A stretch of 39,561 bases of DNA from Alphaproteobacteria bacterium (GTDB taxonomy: Bacteria; Pseudomonadota; Alphaproteobacteria; Rhizobiales; JAJFHC01). The stretch covers positions 1-39,561 of the forward strand of contig JAJFHD010000001.1 in assembly GCA_021775805.1 (NCBI GenBank), given 5' to 3'. The notes beneath the pieces were generated by a model. It ran no database searches, was not told where the DNA came from, and saw only the letters and a program-made list of their open reading frames with translations. Both the position numbers and the translations under genes were made by a program. This document shows, one piece after another, positions 16,615 to 24,677 of this stretch (position 1 is the first letter of the stretch; each line of letters starts with the position of its first letter).

Positions 16615-18012
16615 ATGAGTTACATCCCGAATCTACCATCCACGGCTGAAATGCAACAGATGGATGCCGCCCATCATCTTCATCCGTTTACGGACGGCGG
16701 ATCGCTCAAGGATAAGGGCGTACGGGTGATGACAGCCGCCGACGGCATTTTTGTTACCGACTCCGACGGCAACAGGCTTCTCGACGGCATGGCCGGCCTG
16801 TGGTGCGTCAATGTCGGGTATGGCCGCACCGAAATCGCCGAGGCCGCCGCTCGCCAGATGATGCAGTTGCCTTACTACAATACGTTTTTTCAGACCTCCC
16901 ATCCGCCGGCAATTGCCCTGGCGGAAAAGCTTGCCGAACTTGCGCCCGGCACTCTCAACAGCACTTTCTTTACCGGCTCGGGATCGGAGTCCGCGGACAC
17001 TATCATCCGCCTGGTCCGTCATTACTGGACCTCCCTGGGCAAGCCGACGAAGAGCGGCGTGATTTCACGCAAGAATGCCTATCACGGCTCAACCATTGGC
17101 GGCGCCAGCCTTGGCGGCATGTCGGCCATGCACGAGCAGGGCGGCTTGCCGATACCGGGCATTACCCATATCGATCAACCCTATTGGTATGCCGAAGGCG
17201 GAAGCAGCGAACCCGACCGGTTTGGACTGGAATGCGCCCGTGCGCTCGAACAGGAAATCGACCGGCTTGGAGAAGACAACGTTGCTGCCTTCATGGCCGA
17301 GCCGATTCAGGGTGCGGGTGGCGTGATTGTGCCGCCGGAGACCTACTGGCCCGAAATCGTGCGAATCTGCAAGGCGCGTAACATTCTGCTGGTGGCCGAC
17401 GAGGTGATCTGCGGCTTCGGGCGAACCGGTAACTGGTTCGGTTCAAACACATACGGCTTCGAGCCCGATGTCATGTCCATCGCCAAGGGATTGAGCTCGG
17501 GATACCTGCCGATCGGCGGCGTCATGGTGAGCGACAGGGTGGCGCAGGTGCTGAATGAAAAAGGCGGTGAGTTTGCCCACGGCTACACATATTCCGGGCA
17601 TCCGGCGAGTTGTGCCGCGGCGCTCGAGAATCTGCGGATCATGCAGGACGAAAACATTGTCGACCGTGTCGGTGAGACGACCGCGCCCTACCTGGAGAAA
17701 CACTGGAAAGAGCTGGGCGATCATCCGCTGGTTGGCGAAGCCCGCATCATGGGGATGATGGGTGCCATCGAGATGACGCCCGACAAGGCCAAGCGGGCGG
17801 GGTTTGACGGCCATGAGGGTGAAGTTGGCCTGATATGCCGCGAACACTGTCTGGCAAACGGGATTATCCTGCGATGCGTGCGCGACTGCATGATCATGTC
17901 GCCGCCTCTGGTCATCTCGCTCGGCGAAATCGATCAGATGATCGATCTGACGAGAAAAAGCCTCGACCAGACGCTGGAAGATGTGCAATCGAACGGCTGG
18001 CTGACTCACTAA
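16615..18012 (+). CDS. Class III aminotransferase, putrescine:pyruvate (SpuC)-like
   Basis: A 465-residue enzyme from the ATG at 16615 with GGAG eight bases upstream. A longer frame from 16510 would run through the operator region. Seen: HPFTD near the N-terminus, DGMAGLWCVNVGYG, GSGSESADT (PLP phosphate), NAYHGSTIGGASLGG, VADEVICGFGRTG (Asp262) and the PLP lysine Lys291 in SIAKGLSSGYLP. This is the pattern of the SpuC/omega-transaminase group that moves the amino group of putrescine, cadaverine or other diamines to pyruvate. It is followed after 26 bp by a PuuB-like oxidase, and the pair are divergent from the PuuA-like gene. The exact amine is not provable from sequence. Confidence 0.87.
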   Translation: MSYIPNLPSTAEMQQMDAAHHLHPFTDGGSLKDKGVRVMTAADGIFVTDSDGNRLLDGMAGLWCVNVGYGRTEIAEAAARQMMQLPYYNTFFQTSHPPAIALAEKLAELAPGTLNSTFFTGSGSESADTIIRLVRHYWTSLGKPTKSGVISRKNAYHGSTIGGASLGGMSAMHEQGGLPIPGITHIDQPYWYAEGGSSEPDRFGLECARALEQEIDRLGEDNVAAFMAEPIQGAGGVIVPPETYWPEIVRICKARNILLVADEVICGFGRTGNWFGSNTYGFEPDVMSIAKGLSSGYLPIGGVMVSDRVAQVLNEKGGEFAHGYTYSGHPASCAAALENLRIMQDENIVDRVGETTAPYLEKHWKELGDHPLVGEARIMGMMGAIEMTPDKAKRAGFDGHEGEVGLICREHCLANGIILRCVRDCMIMSPPLVISLGEIDQMIDLTRKSLDQTLEDVQSNGWLTH

Positions 18013-18038
18013 TCACCGACCAGGCAGGAGCTTGCCCC

Positions 18039-19358
18039 GTGTTCTCCGGTTCATTCCTTTATGACAATGACGCGGAAGGTGCTTATCCGCCGTCCTATTA
18101 TACGGAGTCGGCAGAGCCCCTGAAGCCGTTTGCCGCGCTTGAGGGGTCCGGCTCGTGCGATGTGTGCATCGTGGGGGCAGGCTATACCGGGTTGTCGAGC
18201 GCCCTGCATCTGGCGCAGCGCGGCTATGATGTTGTTCTGCTCGATGCCCACCGGGTCGGATGGGGCGCGTCGGGGCGCAATGGCGGACAGGTTGCGTCCG
18301 GTCAGCGCAAAGACCAGGAATCCCTCGAGGACTCACTGGGTCCGGAGGCGGCGCGCAGCTTGTGGTCTCTGGCTCAGGACGCCAACGCCCTCGTGAAGTC
18401 GCTGATCGCGGATCATGAGATCGACTGCCAGTACAAACATGGTTCGCTCCATGCCGACCATAAGCACCGCTATGTGGACTCCAGCAAAGCCTACGCGGAG
18501 AAACTGCAACGCGACTATGATTATGACCAGATCCGTTTTGTGCCGAAAAACGAGATTGGCGAGCTGGTGGGAAGTGACACGTATTTCGGCGGCACGCTCG
18601 ATATGGGCGCCGGGCATCTCCATCCCCTGCGCTACGCGCTGGGCCTTGCCCGCGCGGCAGCCGATGCCGGGGCCCGTATCCACGAACGGTCTCAGGTTGT
18701 GTCTTACAAAAATTCCGGAAACGGCAAGACCGTCAAAATCAAAACGAACGCGGGCGAGATCGACGCCGGTTTTCTCATTCTTGCCTGTAATGGATACCTC
18801 GACGATCTCGACAGCCGGATTGCGTCGCGGGTCATGCCGATCAACAACTACATCATAGCGACCGAACCGCTCGGCGGGGACCGTGCCCGCAGCCTGATCC
18901 GGGACGACGTTTGCGTTTCCGATTCCCGGTTTGTGGTCAATTACTACCGCATGTCGGACGATCACCGATTGTTGTTCGGCGGCGGCGAGAGTTACTCCCA
19001 TTCGTTCCCATCGGACATCAAGAACTTCGTCCGCCGGCCGATGCTGCAGGTCTATCCGCAACTGCGCGACGTGCGGATCGACTATGGCTGGGGCGGCACC
19101 CTGGCCATAACCGGCAGCCGTATGCCCTACGTGGCACGCCTCTCCGACAAGGTTCTGACCGCCTGCGGTTATTCCGGAAACGGCGTCGCTATGGCAACCC
19201 TTGCCGGCCAGGTGCTGGGAGATGCGGTCGACGGCACGCTCGGCCGTTTCGATGTGCTGGAGAAAGTACCGACCATGCGATTCCCCGGCGGCCGCCGGCT
19301 TCGCTGGCCCCTGCTGGTTCTGGCGATGACCTATTATGCGCTCCGGGATCGGCTTTAG
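18039..19358 (+). CDS. FAD-dependent oxidoreductase, gamma-glutamylputrescine oxidase (PuuB)-like
   Basis: A 439-residue DAO-family flavoprotein. I place the start at the GTG at 18039, eight bases after AGGCAGGAG; the open frame reaches 17835 but that part overlaps the transaminase gene. Seen: an N-terminal PPSYYTESA segment typical of PuuB relatives, the FAD Rossmann loop VGAGYTG (45-51), and GWGASGRNGGQ (74-84), plus a late RMPYVARL/CGYSGNGVAMAT segment near the isoalloxazine. It would oxidise a secondary or primary amine with oxygen, giving an aldehyde and hydrogen peroxide. Aldehyde dehydrogenase and glutamyl hydrolase partners (PuuC, PuuD) are absent here. Confidence 0.86.
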   Translation: MFSGSFLYDNDAEGAYPPSYYTESAEPLKPFAALEGSGSCDVCIVGAGYTGLSSALHLAQRGYDVVLLDAHRVGWGASGRNGGQVASGQRKDQESLEDSLGPEAARSLWSLAQDANALVKSLIADHEIDCQYKHGSLHADHKHRYVDSSKAYAEKLQRDYDYDQIRFVPKNEIGELVGSDTYFGGTLDMGAGHLHPLRYALGLARAAADAGARIHERSQVVSYKNSGNGKTVKIKTNAGEIDAGFLILACNGYLDDLDSRIASRVMPINNYIIATEPLGGDRARSLIRDDVCVSDSRFVVNYYRMSDDHRLLFGGGESYSHSFPSDIKNFVRRPMLQVYPQLRDVRIDYGWGGTLAITGSRMPYVARLSDKVLTACGYSGNGVAMATLAGQVLGDAVDGTLGRFDVLEKVPTMRFPGGRRLRWPLLVLAMTYYALRDRL

Positions 19359-19380
19359 AGACCAGACACGTTCTATGCGT

Positions 19381-20316
19381 TCAGATCTCGTCCAGCCAGA
19401 TCGGATTGGACCAGGCACGTTTGCCGTTTGCATCGATCACAACCACACGAATCCAGGGACTCGGGTTTTCCAGAAGCCAACCCTTTTCGAGCTTGGACAG
19501 ATTGATGGTTGCCCGGGTTATGGCGCGGCCTTCTTCGCCGGCGGTGCGTGACGTTCCACCGACAACGACAATGGTGTCGACCGGCGAGCATTCCACCGTC
19601 AACTCGTTGCCGAACATGGAGAGGTTCCGAATCTCCGGTCCCTGACTGGAATAGTAATGGCCGGCCTTGAGGGCTTCGAGGAGGGCATCGGGTTCGAGGC
19701 TTTCGGCCCTGACATGGACCCAGCCACCAAATGCATCTCTGTCGTGATCCTTGAAATGGGCGTCATCGGTGGCAAAGGCCGTCAGACGCTTGCCGTTGTT
19801 GAGCATCTGATCGAGAAGGTACCAGCCGTCGCCGCGATCCGACTCAATGGCACAACCGTGGTTGTAGATTTCAACAGCGTGAGCGACATCGATGCTGTGG
19901 CCGTCTTCTATCGTGAGTTGCGACCACGAGGGATGAGCGATCCCGACAAAGGCCCCCGCACTTGCCGCCCGCCGCGCCAGATCTATGCCGGATTCGTCGT
20001 CGCCACACGGTTCGAAGTCAAGCGGCAGCCCGGCGGCGACCATATGCCAGAGTTCGCCTACGGAGGTTTTCGGCGCGTGGATTTCCGCACCGATCAGGGT
20101 GGTGAAATTGTTGGATCTCATTCCGCACGTATCGGCGATCGGCCAGTCGTAATGGTGGATGAAATGATCGGACAGCATCATGAAGTCGTAGCCGGCGTTC
20201 TTGTAGGCATCGATTACTTCTTCGGGTGTCAACCGACCATCCGACAGAGTGGAATGGGTGTGCAGATTGCCGCGCCAGAAACGGCCCGGCAACGTGAAAG
20301 GAGAAATGTCGGGCAT
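19381..20316 (-). CDS. PHP-domain metallohydrolase, CehA/McbA-like
   Basis: A 311-residue protein from the ATG at 20316 (GGAAA upstream); 22 further in-frame codons lie before it and look non-coding. Metal-binding PHP motifs are in order: NLHTHSTLSDG (HxH), MLSDHF, GAEIHA, GIAHPSW, NHG and ATDDAHF. A C-terminal beta-rich segment (after GPEIRNLS) ends in a region like that of CehA/McbA-family hydrolases. PHP enzymes hydrolyse phosphoesters or, in CehA, esters or carbamates. It is the last gene on the minus-strand arm after the aminotransferase (136-bp gap), so its substrate may be linked to the amine pathway, but this is inference. Confidence 0.8.
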   Translation of the reverse strand: MPDISPFTLPGRFWRGNLHTHSTLSDGRLTPEEVIDAYKNAGYDFMMLSDHFIHHYDWPIADTCGMRSNNFTTLIGAEIHAPKTSVGELWHMVAAGLPLDFEPCGDDESGIDLARRAASAGAFVGIAHPSWSQLTIEDGHSIDVAHAVEIYNHGCAIESDRGDGWYLLDQMLNNGKRLTAFATDDAHFKDHDRDAFGGWVHVRAESLEPDALLEALKAGHYYSSQGPEIRNLSMFGNELTVECSPVDTIVVVGGTSRTAGEEGRAITRATINLSKLEKGWLLENPSPWIRVVVIDANGKRAWSNPIWLDEI

Positions 20317-20452
20317 CGCTTGTTTCCAGTGAGAAATTGAGACGTGAGTACAGCGACTGTCCCATGGATCGAAATCACACAAACATTACGGTTGCAAGAC
20401 AGAATCCCATCGCAGCCAAACTTTTTTGCCAAGCCGAACCAAATGCCCCCAT

Positions 20453-21820
20453 TTATGCCCTTGTACCGGCGAGCCGGTCGAAGGCTTTTCCCAGGGCGCT
20501 GGCAAAAAAATCGACATCCTCCATCTGTATGCAAAGCGGCGGACACATGCGCAGAACGTTGCGGTAGGTGCCCGATTTGCTCATCACCAGTCCTTCTTCG
20601 CGCGTAAACTCGAAAAGGGTCGCGAGGTCTTCCGCGGCCGGTTCCCGGGTCTCGCGATCGCGCACCAGTTCGACGGCCATCATGAGCCCTCTGCCACGCA
20701 CGTCGCCGATGATCTCATGGCTTTTCTGAAGATCCTGCAGGACGCCCAGGAGTTCTGCGCCGACCTTGCGGGCGTTTTCCTGCAGACCTTCCTCTTCGAT
20801 GATGCGCAAGACCGCCCGGCCGGCGGCGCAGGCGACCGGGTTGCCGCCGTAGGTGTGGAACAGAAACTTCTCGGCCATGGATTCCGCGACCTCGCGTTTG
20901 GCGACGACGGCTGCCAGAGGCAGCCCGTTGCCAATGCCCTTGGCCATCACGACGATGTCGGGCATGACATCGTGGTACTCGAAACTCCAGTAGTTCTCGC
21001 CGGTGCGGGCAAAACCTGCCTGGACTTCATCGACGATGCAGACACCGCCAGCTGCACGGATCCGGTCGAAGGCGCCCGAGAGATAACCGACCGGCAAGGG
21101 AACGATGCCGCCATAGCCCTGGATTGGTTCCAGAATAAGCCCTGCGAGACGCCCTGGGGTTTCACATTGAATGGTTCTGTCCAGGGCCATCAGATACGGG
21201 TCGACACCGGACCCGAAGTCGCCGCGATACTGGTCGGGATTGGGGACGAAACGAACCCCTCCGGGCAGCGGTACATTGTGGCGGAAGCCGCTGACGCCGG
21301 TGACCGACTGGGCACCGAATGTTGCGCCATGATAGCTGTTGTGCAGCGATATGACGTCGACGTTGCCGGTGTAGGTGCGGGCCATCATCAGGGCAAGGTC
21401 TATGGCTTCGGCACCGCTGTTGGTGAAATGGACCACCCACTCTTCGCCGGCGGGCATGGTTGCTACCAGTTCTTCGGCAAAATGAGCCGGGACGGGATGG
21501 TAGAACATGGCGGTCGCATGCTGAATTGCCTGCAGTTGCTCGATGACGGCCTGGTTCATGACCGGATGATTGTAACCAACACTGATGGTCAGGTTCTGGC
21601 TCAGGCAATCCAGGTACTTGTTGCCCTTCTCGTCCCAAAGGTACTGTCCCTGGCCATGGTTGAAAATCAGCGGAGTCTTGTAGGGAACGAAGGCACGTTG
21701 TGAGGCGGCGTAGTATCGATTGCGGCGTTCGACGATGGCGTCGGTGGACCAGTCGACGGGGAACCCGGCGCTGTTGTGTCCAAGGCTTCCCATTCCAGAA
21801 GGCGTGGCGGTGTCGTTCAT
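20453..21820 (-). CDS. Class III aminotransferase, AGXT2-like
   Basis: A 455-residue PLP enzyme. Seen: YLWDEKGNKYLDC, SVGYNHP, FTNSGAEAIDLALMMAR, SLHNSYHGAT, IVDEVQAGFARTG (Asp264) and the PLP lysine Lys294 in VMAKGIGNGLPLAAVV. The pattern matches the alanine-glyoxylate aminotransferase 2 / beta-aminoisobutyrate-pyruvate group, which accepts beta-amino acids and methylated arginines as well as alanine. Its ATG overlaps the stop of the MttB-family gene by 4 bp (ATGA), so the two are translationally coupled and probably act in one pathway. Confidence 0.88.
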   Translation of the reverse strand: MNDTATPSGMGSLGHNSAGFPVDWSTDAIVERRNRYYAASQRAFVPYKTPLIFNHGQGQYLWDEKGNKYLDCLSQNLTISVGYNHPVMNQAVIEQLQAIQHATAMFYHPVPAHFAEELVATMPAGEEWVVHFTNSGAEAIDLALMMARTYTGNVDVISLHNSYHGATFGAQSVTGVSGFRHNVPLPGGVRFVPNPDQYRGDFGSGVDPYLMALDRTIQCETPGRLAGLILEPIQGYGGIVPLPVGYLSGAFDRIRAAGGVCIVDEVQAGFARTGENYWSFEYHDVMPDIVVMAKGIGNGLPLAAVVAKREVAESMAEKFLFHTYGGNPVACAAGRAVLRIIEEEGLQENARKVGAELLGVLQDLQKSHEIIGDVRGRGLMMAVELVRDRETREPAAEDLATLFEFTREEGLVMSKSGTYRNVLRMCPPLCIQMEDVDFFASALGKAFDRLAGTRA

Positions 21821-23376
21821 GAGCTGTCTCCATTCGATCTGATCTGCTCGAGTCGTTTGGCCGTATAGTCACTGATGCCGTCGTCAATGCCTTGTTCCAA
21901 CGGCGGCCTTTGATAGGTGTAGAGCATGGACTTCCAGGTTGCGTTTGCCCGTTCATGCTCCCACAGGCTGCCATCCGCACTCCATTGCTCGTAGGTTTTG
22001 TTGTCTGAGACGGTTGAGCGGAAAAAGGCAGTTTCGAAATTTCTCTGCGTGTGGTCGCACCCTAGGTAGTGATTGCCAGGCCCGACATCGCGGATGGCGT
22101 CGAGCGCCTGGTTTTCTTCCGAGAGGTCGACGCCTTCGGCGAACCTTTGGAGAGCGGCGCAACGGTCGGCATCCATGATGACTTTTTCGTAGCCGGTGGT
22201 CAGCAGGCCTTCGAGGCAACCTGTGGCATGAATGATGAAGTTGACACCGGCATGAAAAGCCGCGCTGAGCTGCATGGCGCTTTCGTAGGCTGCCTGGGCG
22301 TCCGGGACCTTTGAAGCGGTCAAGGCACCAACCGAGTGAAACGGAACACCGAGGCGGCGGGCGAGCGCTGCCGCGCAATACTGGATTTGCATGCCCTCCG
22401 GTGTGCCGAAAGTGGGCGCTCCGGTCTGCAGCGAGATCGGGCTTGAGAATGTCCCGAATACGCACGGGGCGCCGGGCCTGATCAACTGAATGAGACTGAG
22501 TCCGGCTGTGGCCTCGGCAAAGAGCTGTGCCAGTGTGCCGGCGACCGTTACCGGGCTCATGGCGCCGGCCAGGATAAAGGGCGAGACGACCACCGCCTGG
22601 TTGTGCCGGGCGTATGTCTTCAGGGCTCCGAGCATGGTGGCGTCGAGCACCAGGGGTGCATTGGTGTTGACCACGGAATAGATGCAGCAGTTTTCCTCAA
22701 CGAAGGTGTCGCCGAACACGATCTTTGCCAGGTTGACCGTATCGAGAGAACGCTCCGGGGCGGTGACGGCTCCCATGAAGGGCTTGTCGTTCAACCTGAG
22801 ATGGGCCGACGTCATGGCGAGGTGGCGTTCGGCCACGGGTACGTCGACGGGTTCGCAGACAACGCCGCCGGAGTGATGAACTGCCGGCAGCATATGATGC
22901 AGCTTTGTAAGATTCTCGAAATCCTCAAGCGTGGCATAGCGCCTGCCCCGCTCGATGTCGTGAACGAAGGGCGGGCCGAAACTTGGACAGAACAGCGTGT
23001 TGTTGCCACCGATCATGACCGTGCGTTCGGGATTTCTCGCGTGCTGCCGGAACTGTCGCGGCGCAGTCGTCTGAATGATCCGGCGGCACATGCCGCGTTC
23101 AAAACGCACCCGTTCGCCCTGCACGTCAGCCCCGGCATCTCTGAAGATGTCCAGAACTTCAGGATCGTCACGAAATTCCATGCCGACTTCCTGCAGGATC
23201 GTGTCGGCGTTGTGCTCGATAAGGCTCAGACCTTCGTCGTCAAGCAGGGTGTAAACACCCACGTTGCGCTGGATGTACGGCAGTGCCGTCGGCTGCGCCG
23301 ATTGGGCGCGTTTCTCCCGCCTGGCGGATCGGCCGCCGCGCCTGGATTTGCCTACTTCTTGTCGCGCTGTTGTCAT
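21817..23376 (-). CDS. MttB-family (trimethylamine/betaine) methyltransferase homologue without pyrrolysine
   Basis: A 519-residue member of the trimethylamine:corrinoid methyltransferase superfamily (COG5598). It has a basic 30-residue N-terminal extension, GGNNTLFCPSFGPPFVHD, the barrel segment ISLQTGAPTFGTPEG, and a DVGPGNHYLGCDHTQ C-terminal motif. The frame has no internal amber codon, so it is not the pyrrolysine trimethylamine enzyme. Non-pyrrolysine relatives such as MtgB demethylate quaternary amines like glycine betaine and hand the methyl group to a corrinoid protein. No corrinoid protein or reductive activator is encoded in the window. It is coupled to an aminotransferase and divergent from two folate-type dehydrogenases. 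The substrate is likely an N-methylated amine or amino acid, by inference. Confidence 0.88.
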   Translation of the reverse strand: MTTARQEVGKSRRGGRSARREKRAQSAQPTALPYIQRNVGVYTLLDDEGLSLIEHNADTILQEVGMEFRDDPEVLDIFRDAGADVQGERVRFERGMCRRIIQTTAPRQFRQHARNPERTVMIGGNNTLFCPSFGPPFVHDIERGRRYATLEDFENLTKLHHMLPAVHHSGGVVCEPVDVPVAERHLAMTSAHLRLNDKPFMGAVTAPERSLDTVNLAKIVFGDTFVEENCCIYSVVNTNAPLVLDATMLGALKTYARHNQAVVVSPFILAGAMSPVTVAGTLAQLFAEATAGLSLIQLIRPGAPCVFGTFSSPISLQTGAPTFGTPEGMQIQYCAAALARRLGVPFHSVGALTASKVPDAQAAYESAMQLSAAFHAGVNFIIHATGCLEGLLTTGYEKVIMDADRCAALQRFAEGVDLSEENQALDAIRDVGPGNHYLGCDHTQRNFETAFFRSTVSDNKTYEQWSADGSLWEHERANATWKSMLYTYQRPPLEQGIDDGISDYTAKRLEQIRSNGDSS

Positions 23377-23507
23377 GTTCCATCCAGCCTGCCGCGCGCG
23401 ATCCGTCGATCCGCGCTCCGCGCTCCGATGTGATCATTCTAGGAGCAATTGCGCAGAACAACAGTCACAGAGTACGTGAATCGCGAATTCTAATGATCGC
23501 TATAAGG

Positions 23508-23531
23508 CCACCGGTCCGCGGTCCACCGGTC
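23508..23531. repeat. Direct repeat CCACCGGTC x2 in the lysR-mttB gap
   Basis: CCACCGGTC occurs at 23508-23516 and 23523-23531 (15-bp period), with the palindrome CCGCGG between them. It lies just after the LysR stop and upstream of the MttB-family gene on the minus strand. It could fold as part of a terminator or bind a protein; no function is evident. Confidence 0.35.
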
Positions 23532-23540
23532 GCAGCACAC

Positions 23541-24521
23541 TCATTGACCGATGTCGTCATACCGAATGGCATCAGCAGCAAAGGCAGCAAGCGGTTCCAG
23601 CCGTTCGGCGAACGCCTGTTGCAGGGCCGAGGTCAAACCGGCGGTGATCTGCTCGGGAAGGTCGCCCAGTTCGCGTTCCCGTGACACGACGGTCAGGGTT
23701 CGTGTGAGGGTGGGGCCGGGCAGCGGCCGGATCTGCATGGGCAGGCCCTCGGTTATGCCATCAATCAGAAGGCTCGGGCTGAGGATGGCGAAGCCATGGC
23801 CGGAGGCAACCGCGGCCACGGCGAGGCTGGAACGGTCCACTTCGACGGATCGCGGGAAGGACAGTTTGAGGCGTTGCAGATGCTGGTCGGTGCGACGGCC
23901 TACCGGCGATCCGGGAATGAACCTTACCAAAGGCAGGACACCGGTGAGATCGTCAAGCCTCTCCACTGGCTCGTTAAAGTCCGGTGGCAATACCAGGCAG
24001 AACGGTTCCGTCAAAAGTGCGCGCCGCTCCAGGCGGTCGAGATCGTAGTAAGGGTCGGAGGTGACGGCGAGGTCGATCTGGCGGGCTTCGAGCAATGCCA
24101 GATGGTCGGAGGCGAGCCCCGCCCGGATCACCGGTTTGGCGTCGGGTAACATCCGGGAGATCATGGACAGGAGCGGTTGTGTCAGTGTGGTGGCAAGGGA
24201 CGCGAGCAGCCCTGTCCTCAGGATTGTCGGTTGAAACGAACGGGCCTGCCTGATGTCGGTACGCAGCGCGTCGATGTCGCCCAGAATCTGCTCGGCACGG
24301 TTGTGAAACTCCACACCTGTCCGGGTCAGGGAAATCGGCCTGCTGCTGCGGTCGAACAATGGGGCGCCGATTTCCTGTTCGAGGCTCTTGAGGTGCTGGG
24401 ATGCCGCGGACTGGGTGATGCCCAGGATGGCCGCTGCTTTGGTAACCTGGCGTGTTTCGGCGACGGCGACAAAAACCTCCATCGCCCGGAAAAGATTCAG
24501 CTTGGTGTCGCCCTTTGCCAT
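23541..24521 (-). CDS. LysR family transcriptional regulator
   Basis: A 326-residue protein, start chosen at the ATG at 24521 (GGAAAGG close upstream), which puts the winged helix-turn-helix (AAAILGITQSAASQHLKSLE, 29-48) at the usual distance from the N-terminus. The rest is the periplasmic-binding-like effector domain. It is divergent from the dimethylglycine dehydrogenase pair and precedes the MttB-family gene by 164 bp, so it is the obvious local regulator of both arms. A perfect palindrome 66-80 bp upstream of its start is the probable binding site. The inducer is unknown, perhaps the N-methylated substrate. Confidence 0.92.
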   Translation of the reverse strand: MAKGDTKLNLFRAMEVFVAVAETRQVTKAAAILGITQSAASQHLKSLEQEIGAPLFDRSSRPISLTRTGVEFHNRAEQILGDIDALRTDIRQARSFQPTILRTGLLASLATTLTQPLLSMISRMLPDAKPVIRAGLASDHLALLEARQIDLAVTSDPYYDLDRLERRALLTEPFCLVLPPDFNEPVERLDDLTGVLPLVRFIPGSPVGRRTDQHLQRLKLSFPRSVEVDRSSLAVAAVASGHGFAILSPSLLIDGITEGLPMQIRPLPGPTLTRTLTVVSRERELGDLPEQITAGLTSALQQAFAERLEPLAAFAADAIRYDDIGQ

Positions 24522-24586
24522 GGCCTTTCCATTTCTCCGGCGGCGTTGTCGCACCGGACGATACTCTGGCATCGCTCACGGAGACT

Positions 24587-24601
24587 ATTAGATTATCTAA
24601 T
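24587..24601. promoter_or_regulatory. LysR operator candidate ATTAGATTATCTAAT
   Basis: A perfect 15-bp palindrome (7-bp arms, 1-bp centre) in the divergent region between the LysR gene and the first dehydrogenase. It contains the LysR-type T-N11-A pattern (24588-24600) and is strikingly AT-rich in GC-rich surroundings. CTAAT half-sites are also described for the LysR protein GcvA, a regulator of glycine cleavage. Confidence 0.65.
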
Positions 24602-24677
24602 GCAGGGCGAGGGCGATTGAAATGAGGCTGGCCCCACGTGCATAGTCGGTGTTTCCAGGACGTTCGGACAGGGCTCT

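Noticed and set aside
20426..21703. 425-codon plus-strand frame opposite the AGXT2-like gene
   Set aside because: The minus strand has all class III aminotransferase motifs; the plus frame is a shadow.
21817..23376. Pyrrolysine-containing trimethylamine methyltransferase
   Set aside because: The gene is open from start to stop with no in-frame amber codon, so it belongs to the non-pyrrolysine branch.
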